Source of the DNA: Yinghuangia elevatio
GTDB taxonomy: Bacteria; Actinomycetota; Actinomycetes; Streptomycetales; Streptomycetaceae
Assembly (NCBI RefSeq): GCF_040649515.1
Contig: NZ_JBEZFP010000055.1
Coordinates: 1 to 52,792, forward strand
DNA length: 52,792 nucleotides
Reading direction: 5' to 3'
Position numbers and translations under genes: made by a program. The notes under the pieces are model-generated. The model saw only the letters and a list, made by a program, of their open reading frames with translations. It was not told the DNA's origin and did no database searches. Positions 1-8,793 of the stretch are shown in pieces (position 1 is the first letter of the stretch; every line of letters starts with the position of its first letter).

Positions 1-938
1 AGCCAGTACTCGCGCAGCGGACCCGCGGTGGCCGGAAGCGCCAGGAACGGCTCGTCGAGGAGTTCGGCGAAGGCGACCTTGTCGCGCCCCGCGAGGCGTT
101 CGCCGAACGCGGCCTCGAGGTCACGGTGTTCGCGGACCACATGACGGACAGCGCGAACCGGCACTACAACCTGTACAACCTCGCGGCCGGCTGCCACAAC
201 AACGAACGCGGCCAGCGCGCCTGGGCGTCGCTCATCCGCGACCACGTCGACAAGCTCGTGCGCGCGATGGACGCCCCTTCGGCCGTCGAGACGCTGCCCA
301 CCGACGAGCTGTGGGCGCGGCTCTACCCGCGCGTCACCTCGGACGACAACCTCCCCGACGACCCCGCCTTCGGGTACGCCCCGGTCCCGGCCCCCGGTCT
401 GCGCGAAGTGCTGGCCCTCGACCTGCCGGAGAGCGTGCAGACGCTGCCGGGCGACGCGCTCGCGCAGCTCGGCGACATCGCCGAACTGCGGCTGCGCGCG
501 ATGAACAACCTGCGCGCGCTGCCGGTGGAGGACCACGACGTGGTCAAGCAGGACGACGGCGCGACGTTCCGGGTGGTGCTGGGCGACTCGTTCTTCACCG
601 CGAGCCGCGTGCTGGTGCTCGACGACCTCGCCGAGCGTGTCTCGGGCGAGGGCATCGGCCCGGACGGCGCGCTGGTGGCCATGCCGTTCCGGCACATGCT
701 GGCGTTCCACCCGGTCGTCGGCGTGGACGTGATCCCGTCGCTCAACGCGCTGGCGGCGTTCGCCGCGTACCGGCACGAGGAGGCGCCGGGCCCGGTCAGC
801 CCGTACGTGTACTGGTGGCGTCGGGGCCGACTCACCCAGCTGAGCGAGCGCGACGAGGACGGGCAGTTGTCGATCGTCGTCGGCGCGGAGTTCCAGGCAG
901 TGCTGGAACGGCTGTTGGACGAGGACGAGGGGCACTGA
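1..938 (+). CDS. Hypothetical protein, 5' end cut by the window edge (DUF1444-like?)
   Basis: The reading frame is open from base 3 with coding-type G/C third positions before the first in-window GTG at 126, so the true start lies left of the window. At least 311 residues are present. The C-terminal half has alternating beta-rich segments (GDSFFTAS, then DGALVAMPFRH) followed by a YVYWWRRG segment. That order loosely recalls DUF1444/YtpQ proteins, but the match is weak and no catalytic motif or membrane segment is visible. It is followed by a strong hairpin at 1094-1127. Function is unknown. Confidence 0.7.
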   Translation, partial: PVLAQRTRGGRKRQERLVEEFGEGDLVAPREAFAERGLEVTVFADHMTDSANRHYNLYNLAAGCHNNERGQRAWASLIRDHVDKLVRAMDAPSAVETLPTDELWARLYPRVTSDDNLPDDPAFGYAPVPAPGLREVLALDLPESVQTLPGDALAQLGDIAELRLRAMNNLRALPVEDHDVVKQDDGATFRVVLGDSFFTASRVLVLDDLAERVSGEGIGPDGALVAMPFRHMLAFHPVVGVDVIPSLNALAAFAAYRHEEAPGPVSPYVYWWRRGRLTQLSERDEDGQLSIVVGAEFQAVLERLLDEDEGH

Positions 939-1093
939 CCGGTCGCCGGCCTGGGCTCGGGACGCGCCCGAGCTCCTCGCCGAGACCGTGCGAAGACCTC
1001 GCAAAGACTTGCGGAACGGCTTCCGGGAGTTGTACCGGACGACTTCCGGAATCGTGCGTAACCCGCGGCGCGCAAGGTCGTTGTACCCGTCGA

Positions 1094-1127
1094 GACCCCG
1101 GAGCGTCCCCCCGTTCGCTCCGGGGTC
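1094..1127. terminator. Hairpin terminator between convergent genes
   Basis: A perfect 12-bp inverted repeat (GACCCCGGAGCG and CGCTCCGGGGTC) with a 10-base loop lies between a rightward gene ending at 938 and a leftward gene ending at 1171. It has no U-tract, which is usual for actinomycete terminators. A 13-base direct repeat (TCACGTCCGGGGT at 1131 and 1148) follows. Nothing else convincing is seen between 939 and 1170. Confidence 0.6.
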
Positions 1128-1170
1128 CCTTCACGTCCGGGGTCCCGTCACGTCCGGGGTGGGCTGCGGC

Positions 1171-1404
1171 CTACCAGCGACGGCGGCGCGTACGCGTGCG
1201 CGTGGTACGGCGCCTGCGGTACCCGCCGCGCCGACCGCCGCCGCCGCGGGCGCCCGCCCGTACTCCGATGCGCTGGCCGCCGAAGACGAAGGCCAGCAAC
1301 CAGACGACGATGACAATGACTGCGACCCACCACAGTGCCTCGATGAGGAACCCCGCACCGAAGAGCAGGAGGGCCAGGATGAGGACCAAGACAACGGGAA
1401 GCAT
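1171..1404 (-). CDS. Small hydrophobic membrane protein with Arg/Gly-rich tail
   Basis: A 77-residue protein. Residues 1-42 form two closely spaced hydrophobic helices (rich in L, V, I, W), and residues 45-77 are almost all Arg, Gly and Thr. Small proteins of this layout are common in streptomycetes and are usually annotated only as hydrophobic proteins. The basic tail should stay in the cytoplasm. The 131-base gap to the divergent regulator at 1536 must hold its promoter, but I see no clear -35/-10 pair. Function unknown. Confidence 0.6.
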   Translation of the reverse strand: MLPVVLVLILALLLFGAGFLIEALWWVAVIVIVVWLLAFVFGGQRIGVRAGARGGGGRRGGYRRRRTTRTRTRRRRW

Positions 1405-1535
1405 GTAATTCCGCTGCCCGGTTGCGCCCGGTTGATGCGGTTGGAGGTTGCCCCAATCCGATTGCGTCTCGCAGCGTCCACTGCGGTGTGATCGTCCAGG
1501 TCCGGCCGCGGCGGGGGCGCACCTAGCCTGACCCC

Positions 1536-2288
1536 GTGGAGCCCGCCGGAGAACAACGCCCGCCCTTCTCCCCCGTCGCGGCGCGCCGCGCCCGCGTCGG
1601 ACTGCACATGACGCATGATCAAGTCGCCTACGGACTCGCGGCGTTCCGGGTGCACACGACAGCCGCCACGGTGGCTGCCTGGGAGTCGGGGCAAGCGGTG
1701 CCCGACGAATCGGAACTGCTCGCGCTCGCGGAAATCCTCTGGTGTGCTCCCGTCGACCTCATGGGATCGGCCGGGGCACTGCGCGAGCACCGGATCGGAC
1801 GGCGTCTGTCGGTCGCGGAGTTGTGTGCGCGCATCGGCGTACCCGAGTCGCGCTACGTCGCCATGGAACGCGAGAACGCCTGGCGCGGCGATGAGCGCGC
1901 CTCGGCCGCCCTGGTTCGCGAACTCGGGCTTTCGCTACGCGATTTGGTGCGTGTCGCGGGCGCGTCCGGGCAGGTCGAGGATCTGCTCCACGAGACCCTT
2001 CAGGGCCGTCCGAAGTCGCAACTGGCCGCGATGACCCGGCTTTTGGGGATGCGGAGGAGTCGGATCGGAGCCGCCTTGGCCGGGGTACACGAGGAGTTCA
2101 CGCACCGGGCTCGGGTGTCGCTGTCATGGTCCGACGGCGTTCCGGGGGCGCGACCGCGCGGCGACGCCGACGGGTCGGCCGTCGATCCGGCGCGCATGGC
2201 CGACCGCTTCTGGGAGCTCCTCGGCCACCCCGCCGCGGAACCAGGCATGATCGGCATATGGCACCGAGACCGCCTGGACGTGGACTGA
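1536..2288 (+). CDS. Tandem helix-turn-helix (XRE-type) regulator
   Basis: A 250-residue protein starting at GTG. Two HTH-type units can be seen. Residues about 20-72 contain MTHDQVAYGL and TVAAWESGQAVP, the usual XRE recognition-helix pattern. Residues about 83-135 contain RLSVAELCARIGVPESRY and a second helical block. The C-terminal 100 residues have no recognisable domain. It overlaps the next gene, whose ATG is at 2258, so the two are probably co-expressed. Likely a cytoplasmic DNA-binding regulator; target unknown. Confidence 0.8.
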   Translation: MEPAGEQRPPFSPVAARRARVGLHMTHDQVAYGLAAFRVHTTAATVAAWESGQAVPDESELLALAEILWCAPVDLMGSAGALREHRIGRRLSVAELCARIGVPESRYVAMERENAWRGDERASAALVRELGLSLRDLVRVAGASGQVEDLLHETLQGRPKSQLAAMTRLLGMRRSRIGAALAGVHEEFTHRARVSLSWSDGVPGARPRGDADGSAVDPARMADRFWELLGHPAAEPGMIGIWHRDRLDVD

Positions 2289-2797
2289 CCGACGGCATAA
2301 GGCTGTTCCCGTACGTCGGCCCGCCAACTCTGGCCGAAGCCGCCCGCACCCAGCCCCCGGGGACACCCGCCCGGACGCGCGCCGATCTGTCCGCATGGCT
2401 GGGCGCACGCCCGCCCGCCGAGCACGACGAGCCGTTCACCTACACGGTCGGCGCCGACGGCGTACTGCGGCTCGCTCCACGGCGCAGCGAGCATGTGGCC
2501 TGTGCGGGCGGCGAACCGGTGGGCGCGGCAGGGGAGATCGCGTTCGTGCGCGCAGCGGACGGCTGGATGGTCGACGAGGCCGACAACCTGTCGACCGGGT
2601 ACTGCCCGGACCCGGACTGCTGGACGGTCCTGGCCGCGGCCCTGGACACCATCGGCGTCGGGCGCCCGGACGCGTTCACCCGCTCGGTCGTCTTCCGTCG
2701 CTGCCCGCGGTGCGGTGAACGCAACGTAGTGCGCGACGGCTACTTCACCTGCGCCCTGTGCGACGCGGACCTGCCGAGCGAGTGGAACTTCGCCTGA
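2258..2797 (+). CDS. Hypothetical protein with C-terminal zinc ribbon
   Basis: A 179-residue protein. I chose the ATG at 2258, inside the end of the HTH gene, because upstream codons in this frame are only a shadow of that gene. The C-terminus has CPRCGERN and a later CALC, a four-cysteine zinc ribbon, and an earlier CPDPDC. The partner HTH protein suggests a regulatory or nucleic-acid role, but this is inference. It is followed by 188 bases without a gene, in which I see no firm signal. Confidence 0.65.
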   Translation: MAPRPPGRGLTDGIRLFPYVGPPTLAEAARTQPPGTPARTRADLSAWLGARPPAEHDEPFTYTVGADGVLRLAPRRSEHVACAGGEPVGAAGEIAFVRAADGWMVDEADNLSTGYCPDPDCWTVLAAALDTIGVGRPDAFTRSVVFRRCPRCGERNVVRDGYFTCALCDADLPSEWNFA

Positions 2798-2985
2798 CTC
2801 CCATCCGGGTCTCGTGCCACCCACGGTCGTGTGCGCCCTGCGCGGCGGGTGCGGCCCCGGTGCCGTGGTGCTACCCCCTGTTAACGTCGGGCGCCTATCT
2901 TGCCGACTGGGCAGCCGGCAGGTTGCCGAGCCGGACAGGGCGCCGCCCGGCGTCCCGGGATCGCGCACAGCACCAGGGAGGCGCC

Positions 2986-3852
2986 ATGGCCGTGATCGAG
3001 ACCATTGATGTCGAAGCGGGCGGGTTCACTTTCCGCGCGCGGGCCGCGGGCCCTGGGGACGGGCGGCTGGTCCTGCTCCTGCACGGGTTCCCCGAGACCT
3101 CGGCGGAGTGGCTCGGCCAGTTGGACGCCCTGGGCGATGCGGGCTATCGGGCCGTCGCGTTCGACCAGCGCGGCTACTCGCCGGGTGCCCGGCCGGCCGA
3201 GGAGTCGGCGTACGACCGGGACGCGCTGGTCGGAGACGTCCTGGCGGTCGCGGACGCGCTCGGCGCGGTCGGGCCGGCCGCCGGCGGAGCGGCCTTCGAC
3301 CTCGTGGGCCACGACTGGGGCGGGGCGATCGCGTGGCAGGTGGCGGGGCTGCACCCGGCACGGGTGCGCACGGTGTCCGTCGTGTCGACGCCGCACCCGG
3401 ACGCCATGTGGGCGGCGAGTCGGCAGACCGGGTCGGACCAGCGCGAGCGCTCCTCGTACATGAAGCTGTTCCGCACCCGGGGCGAGGCCGAGGAATTGCT
3501 GCTCGCGGACGACGCGAAGTACCTGCGGGCCGCCTTCAAGGGGCTCTCGGAGACCGCGGTCGCGGAGTATCTGGATGTTCTGCGGCAGCCTGGCGCGCTC
3601 ACGGCCGCGTTGAACTGGTACCGCGCCATCGAGCCCAAGTCGCTGCACGACGCGGGAAGCATCGAGGTGCCCGCGCTGTACGTCTGGGGGGCGAAGGACC
3701 CGGCGATGGGGCGCATCGCCGCGGAGATGACGGCGACGTACGTGAGCGCGCCGTACCAGTTCGTGGAGCTGCCGGACGCGGACCACTGGGTGCCGGAGAA
3801 CGCCGTGGCCGAGTTGAACGAATCGCTGCTGGAGCACCTCGCGACCGACTGA
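2986..3852 (+). CDS. Alpha/beta hydrolase, epoxide-hydrolase-like
   Basis: A 288-residue protein with AGGGAGG eight bases before the ATG. It carries the alpha/beta-hydrolase hallmarks: an oxyanion-loop HGFPE near residue 29, a nucleophile elbow GHDWGG with Asp as nucleophile, the acid region YVWGAKDPAMG, and a C-terminal DADHW histidine. An Asp nucleophile with the HGFPE motif is typical of soluble epoxide hydrolases and haloalkane dehalogenases. Substrate cannot be told from sequence. It is probably monocistronic; cutC follows after 55 bases. Confidence 0.85.
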   Translation: MAVIETIDVEAGGFTFRARAAGPGDGRLVLLLHGFPETSAEWLGQLDALGDAGYRAVAFDQRGYSPGARPAEESAYDRDALVGDVLAVADALGAVGPAAGGAAFDLVGHDWGGAIAWQVAGLHPARVRTVSVVSTPHPDAMWAASRQTGSDQRERSSYMKLFRTRGEAEELLLADDAKYLRAAFKGLSETAVAEYLDVLRQPGALTAALNWYRAIEPKSLHDAGSIEVPALYVWGAKDPAMGRIAAEMTATYVSAPYQFVELPDADHWVPENAVAELNESLLEHLATD

Positions 3853-3907
3853 CGCGCGCCGCGGCACCCCGGCGGGCGGCTCACGCGCCGCGTGACAGGA
3901 TCTTGGA

Positions 3908-4660
3908 ATGCGCGAACCGCTCCTCGAAGTCGTGGTCCTCTCCCCCGCCGACGCCTTGGCCGCCGTCGCGGGCGGCGCGGACCGGGTCGAACTGGTCACC
4001 GACATGGCCGCCGACGGGCTCACTCCGGATCCCGCGGTGTTCCGGGCGGTCCGGGACGCGGTCGAGGTCCCGGTACGCGTCATGGTCCGCCGCACGGCCG
4101 GTTTCGCGCGCGGTGCGTCGCCGGACGCCCTCCGCACCGACGCCGCCGAGTTGTGGGCGGCGGGCGCCCGGGAGTTCGTGGGCGGCTGGCTGACCGAGGA
4201 CGGTGCCGTCGATGTCGAGGCCTGTCACGCGGTGTTCGGCGGACTGCCCGATGGTGCTTGGACGTTCCACCGGGCCGTCGACCACGCGCGCGACCGCGCC
4301 GAGGCGTGGCGGCTGATTGGCGGGCTGCCGGGTGTCGACACGGTCCTGACCTCAGGCGCCCGCGAAGGGGTCGGAGCCGGGGCGGCTGTCCTCGCGTCGC
4401 AGCTGGACGCGACGGGGCCGGAACGCGACCGCTCGGGCGAACACGGCGGCTCGGACGGACATGACCGCTCGGGCGGACTCACCGCAGCACCGCGCGTCCT
4501 CGTGGGCGGCGGTCTGCGTCTCGACCATGTACCGCAGTTGCGGGCCGCGGGCGCGGATGCCTTCCACATCGGCACCGGGGCGCGGGACGGCGGTTGGTCC
4601 GGCCCGGTGGACCCGGAGCGCGTTCGGGTCTGGCACGACGCCGTCCACCGGCCGCTCTGA
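3908..4660 (+). CDS. cutC: CutC family copper homeostasis protein
   Basis: A 250-residue TIM-barrel protein of the CutC family (PF03932). It shows the family N-terminus (LEVVVLSPADALAAVAGGADRVEL), the DGLTP loop, the FHRAVDHARD segment and a late VGGGLRLDH strand. It contains an insertion of about 25 residues rich in Gly, Ser, Asp and Glu near residue 175, which breaks the usual spacing between the strand-6 and strand-7 motifs. CutC was named for copper tolerance in E. coli, but its biochemical role is unsettled. Confidence 0.85.
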   Translation: MREPLLEVVVLSPADALAAVAGGADRVELVTDMAADGLTPDPAVFRAVRDAVEVPVRVMVRRTAGFARGASPDALRTDAAELWAAGAREFVGGWLTEDGAVDVEACHAVFGGLPDGAWTFHRAVDHARDRAEAWRLIGGLPGVDTVLTSGAREGVGAGAAVLASQLDATGPERDRSGEHGGSDGHDRSGGLTAAPRVLVGGGLRLDHVPQLRAAGADAFHIGTGARDGGWSGPVDPERVRVWHDAVHRPL

Positions 4661-4705
4661 ACGATTGCGCCGACCACGCCCGGTCGGCCCGACCCGGCGG
4701 CGCAA

Positions 4706-5377
4706 CTACGGTGCCACCAGGCCGAATTCATACGCCATGATGACCAGGTGCACGCGGTCGCGGGCGGCCAGCTTGGTGAACAACCGCGCCACGTGTGCCT
4801 TGGCGGTCGCGACGCTGATGTGCAGTTCCGCGGCGATCTCGGTGTTCGACAGCCCGCGCCCGACGAGGACCAGCACCTCACGCTCGCGCTCGGTGACGCC
4901 GCCCGGCACTCCGGAGCCCTCGCCCTGACCACCGGACTTCGCGGTGGCCGCCGGGCGCGCGGCGAACTCGCCGATCAGGCGCCGCGTCACGCTCGGCGCG
5001 ATCAGCGCGTCGCCCGAGGCCACCACGCGGATCGCCCCGAGGATGTCGTCGAGTGCCATGTCCTTGACCAGGAAGCCGCTCGCGCCCGCGCGCAGCGCAC
5101 CGTACACCGAATCGTCGTCGTCGAAGGTCGTCAGCACGAGGACCCTGGTGTCGACCGGCAGTTCGCCGATGCGGCGGGTCGCCTCGATGCCGTCGGTGCC
5201 GGGCATGCGGATGTCCATCACCACGACGTCGGGCCGCAGTCGGTGGACCTGCTCGACGGCTTCCGCGCCGGTTCCGGCCTCGCCGACCACCACGAGGTCC
5301 GGGGTGTCGGCGATCAGCACCCGCAGCCCGGTGCGGATGAGCGGTTGGTCGTCGGCGAGCACGACACGGATCGTCAT
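4706..5377 (-). CDS. NarL/LuxR-family response regulator
   Basis: A 223-residue two-domain response regulator. The receiver domain (1-120) has the acidic DD pair at 9-10, the phospho-acceptor Asp in VVVMDIRMPG, the Thr of VLTTFDDD and the Lys of FLVKD. The C-terminal LuxR-type HTH has the usual TEREREVLVLVGRGLSNTEIA signature. Its ATG overlaps the stop codon of the histidine kinase (ATGA), so the pair is translationally coupled. It probably controls the divergent ABC transporter. Confidence 0.92.
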   Translation of the reverse strand: MTIRVVLADDQPLIRTGLRVLIADTPDLVVVGEAGTGAEAVEQVHRLRPDVVVMDIRMPGTDGIEATRRIGELPVDTRVLVLTTFDDDDSVYGALRAGASGFLVKDMALDDILGAIRVVASGDALIAPSVTRRLIGEFAARPAATAKSGGQGEGSGVPGGVTEREREVLVLVGRGLSNTEIAAELHISVATAKAHVARLFTKLAARDRVHLVIMAYEFGLVAP

Positions 5378-6639
5378 CGGTTCTCCGCGGGAAGGGGCAG
5401 GCGGGCGGTCACCCGGAACCCGCCCTCGGGCCGTGGTCCGGCGGTCAGTTCGCCGTGCAGCAGTGCCGCGCGCTCGCGCATCCCGGTCAGGCCGAAGCCC
5501 CGCCCGGACGGCGGTCCGCCGCGCCCGTCGTCCGTGATCTCCAGCCGCAGTTCTCCGTCGTCCCGGTCGACCGCGACGCGGCACACATCCGTCCCCGCGT
5601 GCCGGATCACGTTGGTGACCGCCTCCTGGACGATGCGGTACGCGGACAGGTCGATGTCCGGCGGGAGTTGCCGGGGCACTCCGCCGCACGAGATCTCGAC
5701 GCGTACGCCCGCGTCGGCACTGGTGGCGGCGAGCCGGTCGAGGTCGGCGAGTCCGGGCGCCGGGGCGCGTACCGGGTCCTCGGACCTGCTGCGGCCCGCG
5801 CGGCCGTCCCGGTCGCGCGCCGGTTCGGCTTCGGCGGCGCGAAGTGCGGTGACCGTACGCCGCATTCCGGCGAGCGCCTCCCGGCTGGTCGCCTCGATCG
5901 CCTTCAGCGCGTTGCGCGCCTCCTCGGGCTGCGTGTCCAGCACCCGGTGGCCGACGCCTGCCTGGATGGCGATGATGCCGATGCTGTGCGCGACCATGTC
6001 GTGCAACTCCCGGGCGATGCGCAGGCGTTCGGCGGTGACGGCCTGAAGGGTGTCGCGGACGCGGCGCTCGTCGTCCGCGGCGCGGCGGCGGCGCAGCGCG
6101 TCGCCCGCGGCCCACGCGACGGCGGTGGCGGCCAGCAGGATTTCGGCGACGAGGACCACGCCGGGGTCGCCCGCGGGCGGCCAGGCGGCGGCGTACGCGC
6201 CCAGCACCGCCGCGGTGCCGAGCGCCGCCGCGACCGAGGTCCGCCGTACGCGCGTCGCGGCGATGTGGGCGACCGCGGCCTGCACCGCGAGGACCTGTGG
6301 GACGGCGACGCCGCGTTCACCGAGGACGGCAGGTATCGCCATAAGGGCGACCAGCAGCACGGCGAGCACCGGCAGCGGGCGGCGGCGCAGCAGGGTCAGG
6401 GGCGCCAAACCGACGGCCGTGACGAGTAGCGCGAGAGCCGGCCCCGGCCCCGCGAAGCCGAGGACCAGGTCGCCGTCGAGCGCGCCGTCCGGACTCGTGG
6501 GCACGATCACGGCCGCGCCGACCAGCGCGCACAACAGCGGCGCCGTCCACACGCCGGGCGGCGGCAGGCGGCGGGCGGACGGGGTCTCCGGTTCGGTCGG
6601 CACAGCCAGATCGTAGACGTTTGCCCTGTTCAGTGGCAT
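5374..6639 (-). CDS. Sensor histidine kinase (NarL-type partner, HisKA_3)
   Basis: About 421 residues from ATG 6639; a GTG at 6603 is an alternative start. Several hydrophobic helices in the first half form the membrane domain. The HisKA_3 dimerisation helix carries the phospho-acceptor His in ARELHDMVAHS. The ATPase domain has N-box EAVTNVIRHA and G-boxes DDGRGG and GFGLTGMRER. This architecture pairs with LuxR-type response regulators, and the coupled downstream gene is one. The promoter lies in the 98-base gap to the divergent ABC gene. Confidence 0.9.
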   Translation of the reverse strand: MPLNRANVYDLAVPTEPETPSARRLPPPGVWTAPLLCALVGAAVIVPTSPDGALDGDLVLGFAGPGPALALLVTAVGLAPLTLLRRRPLPVLAVLLVALMAIPAVLGERGVAVPQVLAVQAAVAHIAATRVRRTSVAAALGTAAVLGAYAAAWPPAGDPGVVLVAEILLAATAVAWAAGDALRRRRAADDERRVRDTLQAVTAERLRIARELHDMVAHSIGIIAIQAGVGHRVLDTQPEEARNALKAIEATSREALAGMRRTVTALRAAEAEPARDRDGRAGRSRSEDPVRAPAPGLADLDRLAATSADAGVRVEISCGGVPRQLPPDIDLSAYRIVQEAVTNVIRHAGTDVCRVAVDRDDGELRLEITDDGRGGPPSGRGFGLTGMRERAALLHGELTAGPRPEGGFRVTARLPLPAENR

Positions 6640-6737
6640 TGGCCTGGGGGCGTACGCCCGGAGGCCACCTCCCGGGCCGACTACTGTGGCCCACGGCCCG
6701 ATGCCCGCGTACACGCTGTGGCGGCACCGTGGACGGC

Positions 6738-7649
6738 ATGATCGAAGTCCACGAGTTGACGAAGCGATTCGACGGCACCACTGCCGTCGACCGGCTGACC
6801 TTCACGGTCCGTCCCGGCCAGGTCACCGGCTTCCTGGGACCCAACGGCGCGGGCAAGAGCACGACGCTGCGGCTCATCCTCGGCCTGAACGCGCCGACCG
6901 GCGGCACCGCGCTGGTCGACGGCCGCCCGTTCCGCGACCGCCCGCGCGGGCTGCGGCACGTCGGCGCCCTCCTCGACGCCCACGTCGTGCACGGCGGACG
7001 CACGGCCTCGGCGCACCTGCGGGTGCTCGCGCGGAGCAACGCGATCCCGCGCCGCCGCGCGGACGAGGTGCTGGAGGAGGTCGGGCTGTCCGCGGCGGCG
7101 GACCGGCGGATCGCCGGGTTCTCGCTGGGCATGCGGCAGCGCCTCGGCATCGCGGCGGCGCTGCTGGGTGATCCGCCCGTGCTGCTGTTCGACGAGCCGG
7201 TCAACGGCCTGGATCCCGAGGGTGTGCTGTGGGTGCGCGGACTGTTCCGGCGCCTGGCCGCCGAGGGGCGGACCGTGTTCGTCTCCAGCCATCTGATGAG
7301 CGAGATGGAGAACACCGCCGATCGGCTGGTCGTGATCGGGCGCGGGGCGCTGGTCGCGGCGGAGGGCGTCGCGGAGTTCGCGGCGCGGGGACGGCGGCCG
7401 AGCGTGGTGGTGCGTACGCCGGACCCCGACGCGCTGGCCGTGCTGCTGTCCGCCGAGGGCGCGACCGTGCGGTCCGAGGCCGCGGGGCGAATGGCCGTGA
7501 CGGGACTGACCGCCTCCCAGGTCGGCCGCGTCGCGGCTGCGGGCGGGGTCGTCCTGGAGGAACTGGCGGCGCGCGCGTCGTCACTTGAGGAGGCGTTCGT
7601 GGAAATGACCGGTGACCGCGTCCAGTTCACCGCAGGCGGTGAGCGATGA
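6738..7649 (+). CDS. ABC transporter ATP-binding protein
   Basis: A 303-residue cytoplasmic ATPase beginning MIEVHELTKRF. The Walker A is GPNGAGKS, the signature is SLGMRQR, the Walker B is VLLFDEP, and the switch His is in SSHLMSE. The C-terminal extension after residue 220 is of the drug/antibiotic-exporter type (BcrA/DrrA-like). It overlaps the permease gene by four bases (ATGA). Its divergence from a two-component system resembles self-resistance or cell-envelope stress modules, but substrate is unknown. Confidence 0.92.
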   Translation: MIEVHELTKRFDGTTAVDRLTFTVRPGQVTGFLGPNGAGKSTTLRLILGLNAPTGGTALVDGRPFRDRPRGLRHVGALLDAHVVHGGRTASAHLRVLARSNAIPRRRADEVLEEVGLSAAADRRIAGFSLGMRQRLGIAAALLGDPPVLLFDEPVNGLDPEGVLWVRGLFRRLAAEGRTVFVSSHLMSEMENTADRLVVIGRGALVAAEGVAEFAARGRRPSVVVRTPDPDALAVLLSAEGATVRSEAAGRMAVTGLTASQVGRVAAAGGVVLEELAARASSLEEAFVEMTGDRVQFTAGGER

Positions 7650-8680
7650 CGGGGACGGCCTCCCGCCCGGCGGCATCCGAGGGCGCCGGGCCCGCGCTGC
7701 GCAAAGTGCCCCGCTCAGAGGCTCGTTCGGAGGCTGGTGCGGGGGCCCGTTCCGACGCCCGCCCGGAAACCTGTTCGGACGCCCGCTCGGGCGACGGACG
7801 CGAGCCCGGCCCGGCGCCCGGTCCGGCGCCCGGTCCGAAGTCCCGTACGACGTACCGCTCCGCTCCGCGGCCGGAGCCCCGCGCCCGCTTCCGCGACCTG
7901 GCGGCGGCCGAGTGGATCAAGTTGTGGTCGCTGCGCTCGACGCCCTGGGTGCTGCTGGTCACCGCGGCCGCGGTGCTCGCGCTCAACGCGAACGCCGCTT
8001 ACGCCGACTACGCGAACTGGCCGCACTACGACGCGGAGGCGCGCCGGTTCGTGGTCGAGGTCACCGCGCTGCGGGACGCCTTCAGCACCAACGCGGCCAT
8101 GCTGCTCGTGCTGGCGTGCGGGACCGTCGGCGCGCTTGCGGTCGTGAGCGAGTACGCCACGGGGATGGTGCGTACCGTCTATGCCGCGGTCCCCGCACGG
8201 CAGTCCGTGATCGCCGCGAAGGCGGCCGTGCTGGCCGCGCTGATGACGGTGTTCGGCGCGGTGGTGGCCGCGGCGTCGCTCGGCGTGACGCGCGCGATCC
8301 TGGGGAGCCGAGGCGCGGGCGTGCCGGTCACGGACCCCGCGACGCTGCGCGCGCTGGCCGCGTCCGCGCTGCTCGCCCCGGTGTCGGCGCTGGTCGGCAT
8401 GTGCCTGGGAGTGGTCGTCCGGCATGCCGCGACGACGGTGGTGGCGACGATCCTGCTCCTGATCGTGCTGCCGTCCTTCCTCGACGACCGGCGGCCCTGG
8501 ACGGCGGCGCTCAAGCACGCGGCGCCGACCAGCGCGTGGGAGCGGCTGGTGGGGCCGGACTCGATGGCCCGGCTGGCCGAGTACCCGATGACCGTCGCGG
8601 AGTCGTGGATCGTGCTCGCCACGTGGCCCGCGATGGCCGTGCTGATCGCGATGCCGGTGGTCCGCAGGCGCGACCTGTAG
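7646..8680 (+). CDS. ABC-2 type membrane permease
   Basis: A 344-residue partner of the upstream ATPase. Residues 1-80 are an unusual low-complexity region rich in Arg, Ala, Pro and Ser with repeated EAR, DAR and PGP motifs, perhaps from a miscalled start; a later start is possible but none has a clear ribosome site. From about residue 92 there are six hydrophobic helices typical of ABC-2 permeases (for example TPWVLLVTAAAVLAL). It is translationally coupled to the ATPase. Confidence 0.85.
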   Translation: MTGTASRPAASEGAGPALRKVPRSEARSEAGAGARSDARPETCSDARSGDGREPGPAPGPAPGPKSRTTYRSAPRPEPRARFRDLAAAEWIKLWSLRSTPWVLLVTAAAVLALNANAAYADYANWPHYDAEARRFVVEVTALRDAFSTNAAMLLVLACGTVGALAVVSEYATGMVRTVYAAVPARQSVIAAKAAVLAALMTVFGAVVAAASLGVTRAILGSRGAGVPVTDPATLRALAASALLAPVSALVGMCLGVVVRHAATTVVATILLLIVLPSFLDDRRPWTAALKHAAPTSAWERLVGPDSMARLAEYPMTVAESWIVLATWPAMAVLIAMPVVRRRDL

Positions 8681-8793
8681 GGCACCCCTCGGCCCCGTGC
8701 GGCGCAATCTGCGTGGCGCCTGCGTGACTCTTCGGGGTCCGCCGTCGTTGTGCTGCGCGCTGTGCGACGACCCCAACGGAAGGCGGCACATCG

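Noticed and set aside
2126..2257. Extended N-terminus of the zinc-ribbon protein at 2258
   Set aside because: The extra residues are Arg-rich shadow coding of the HTH gene; ATG 2258 is preferred.
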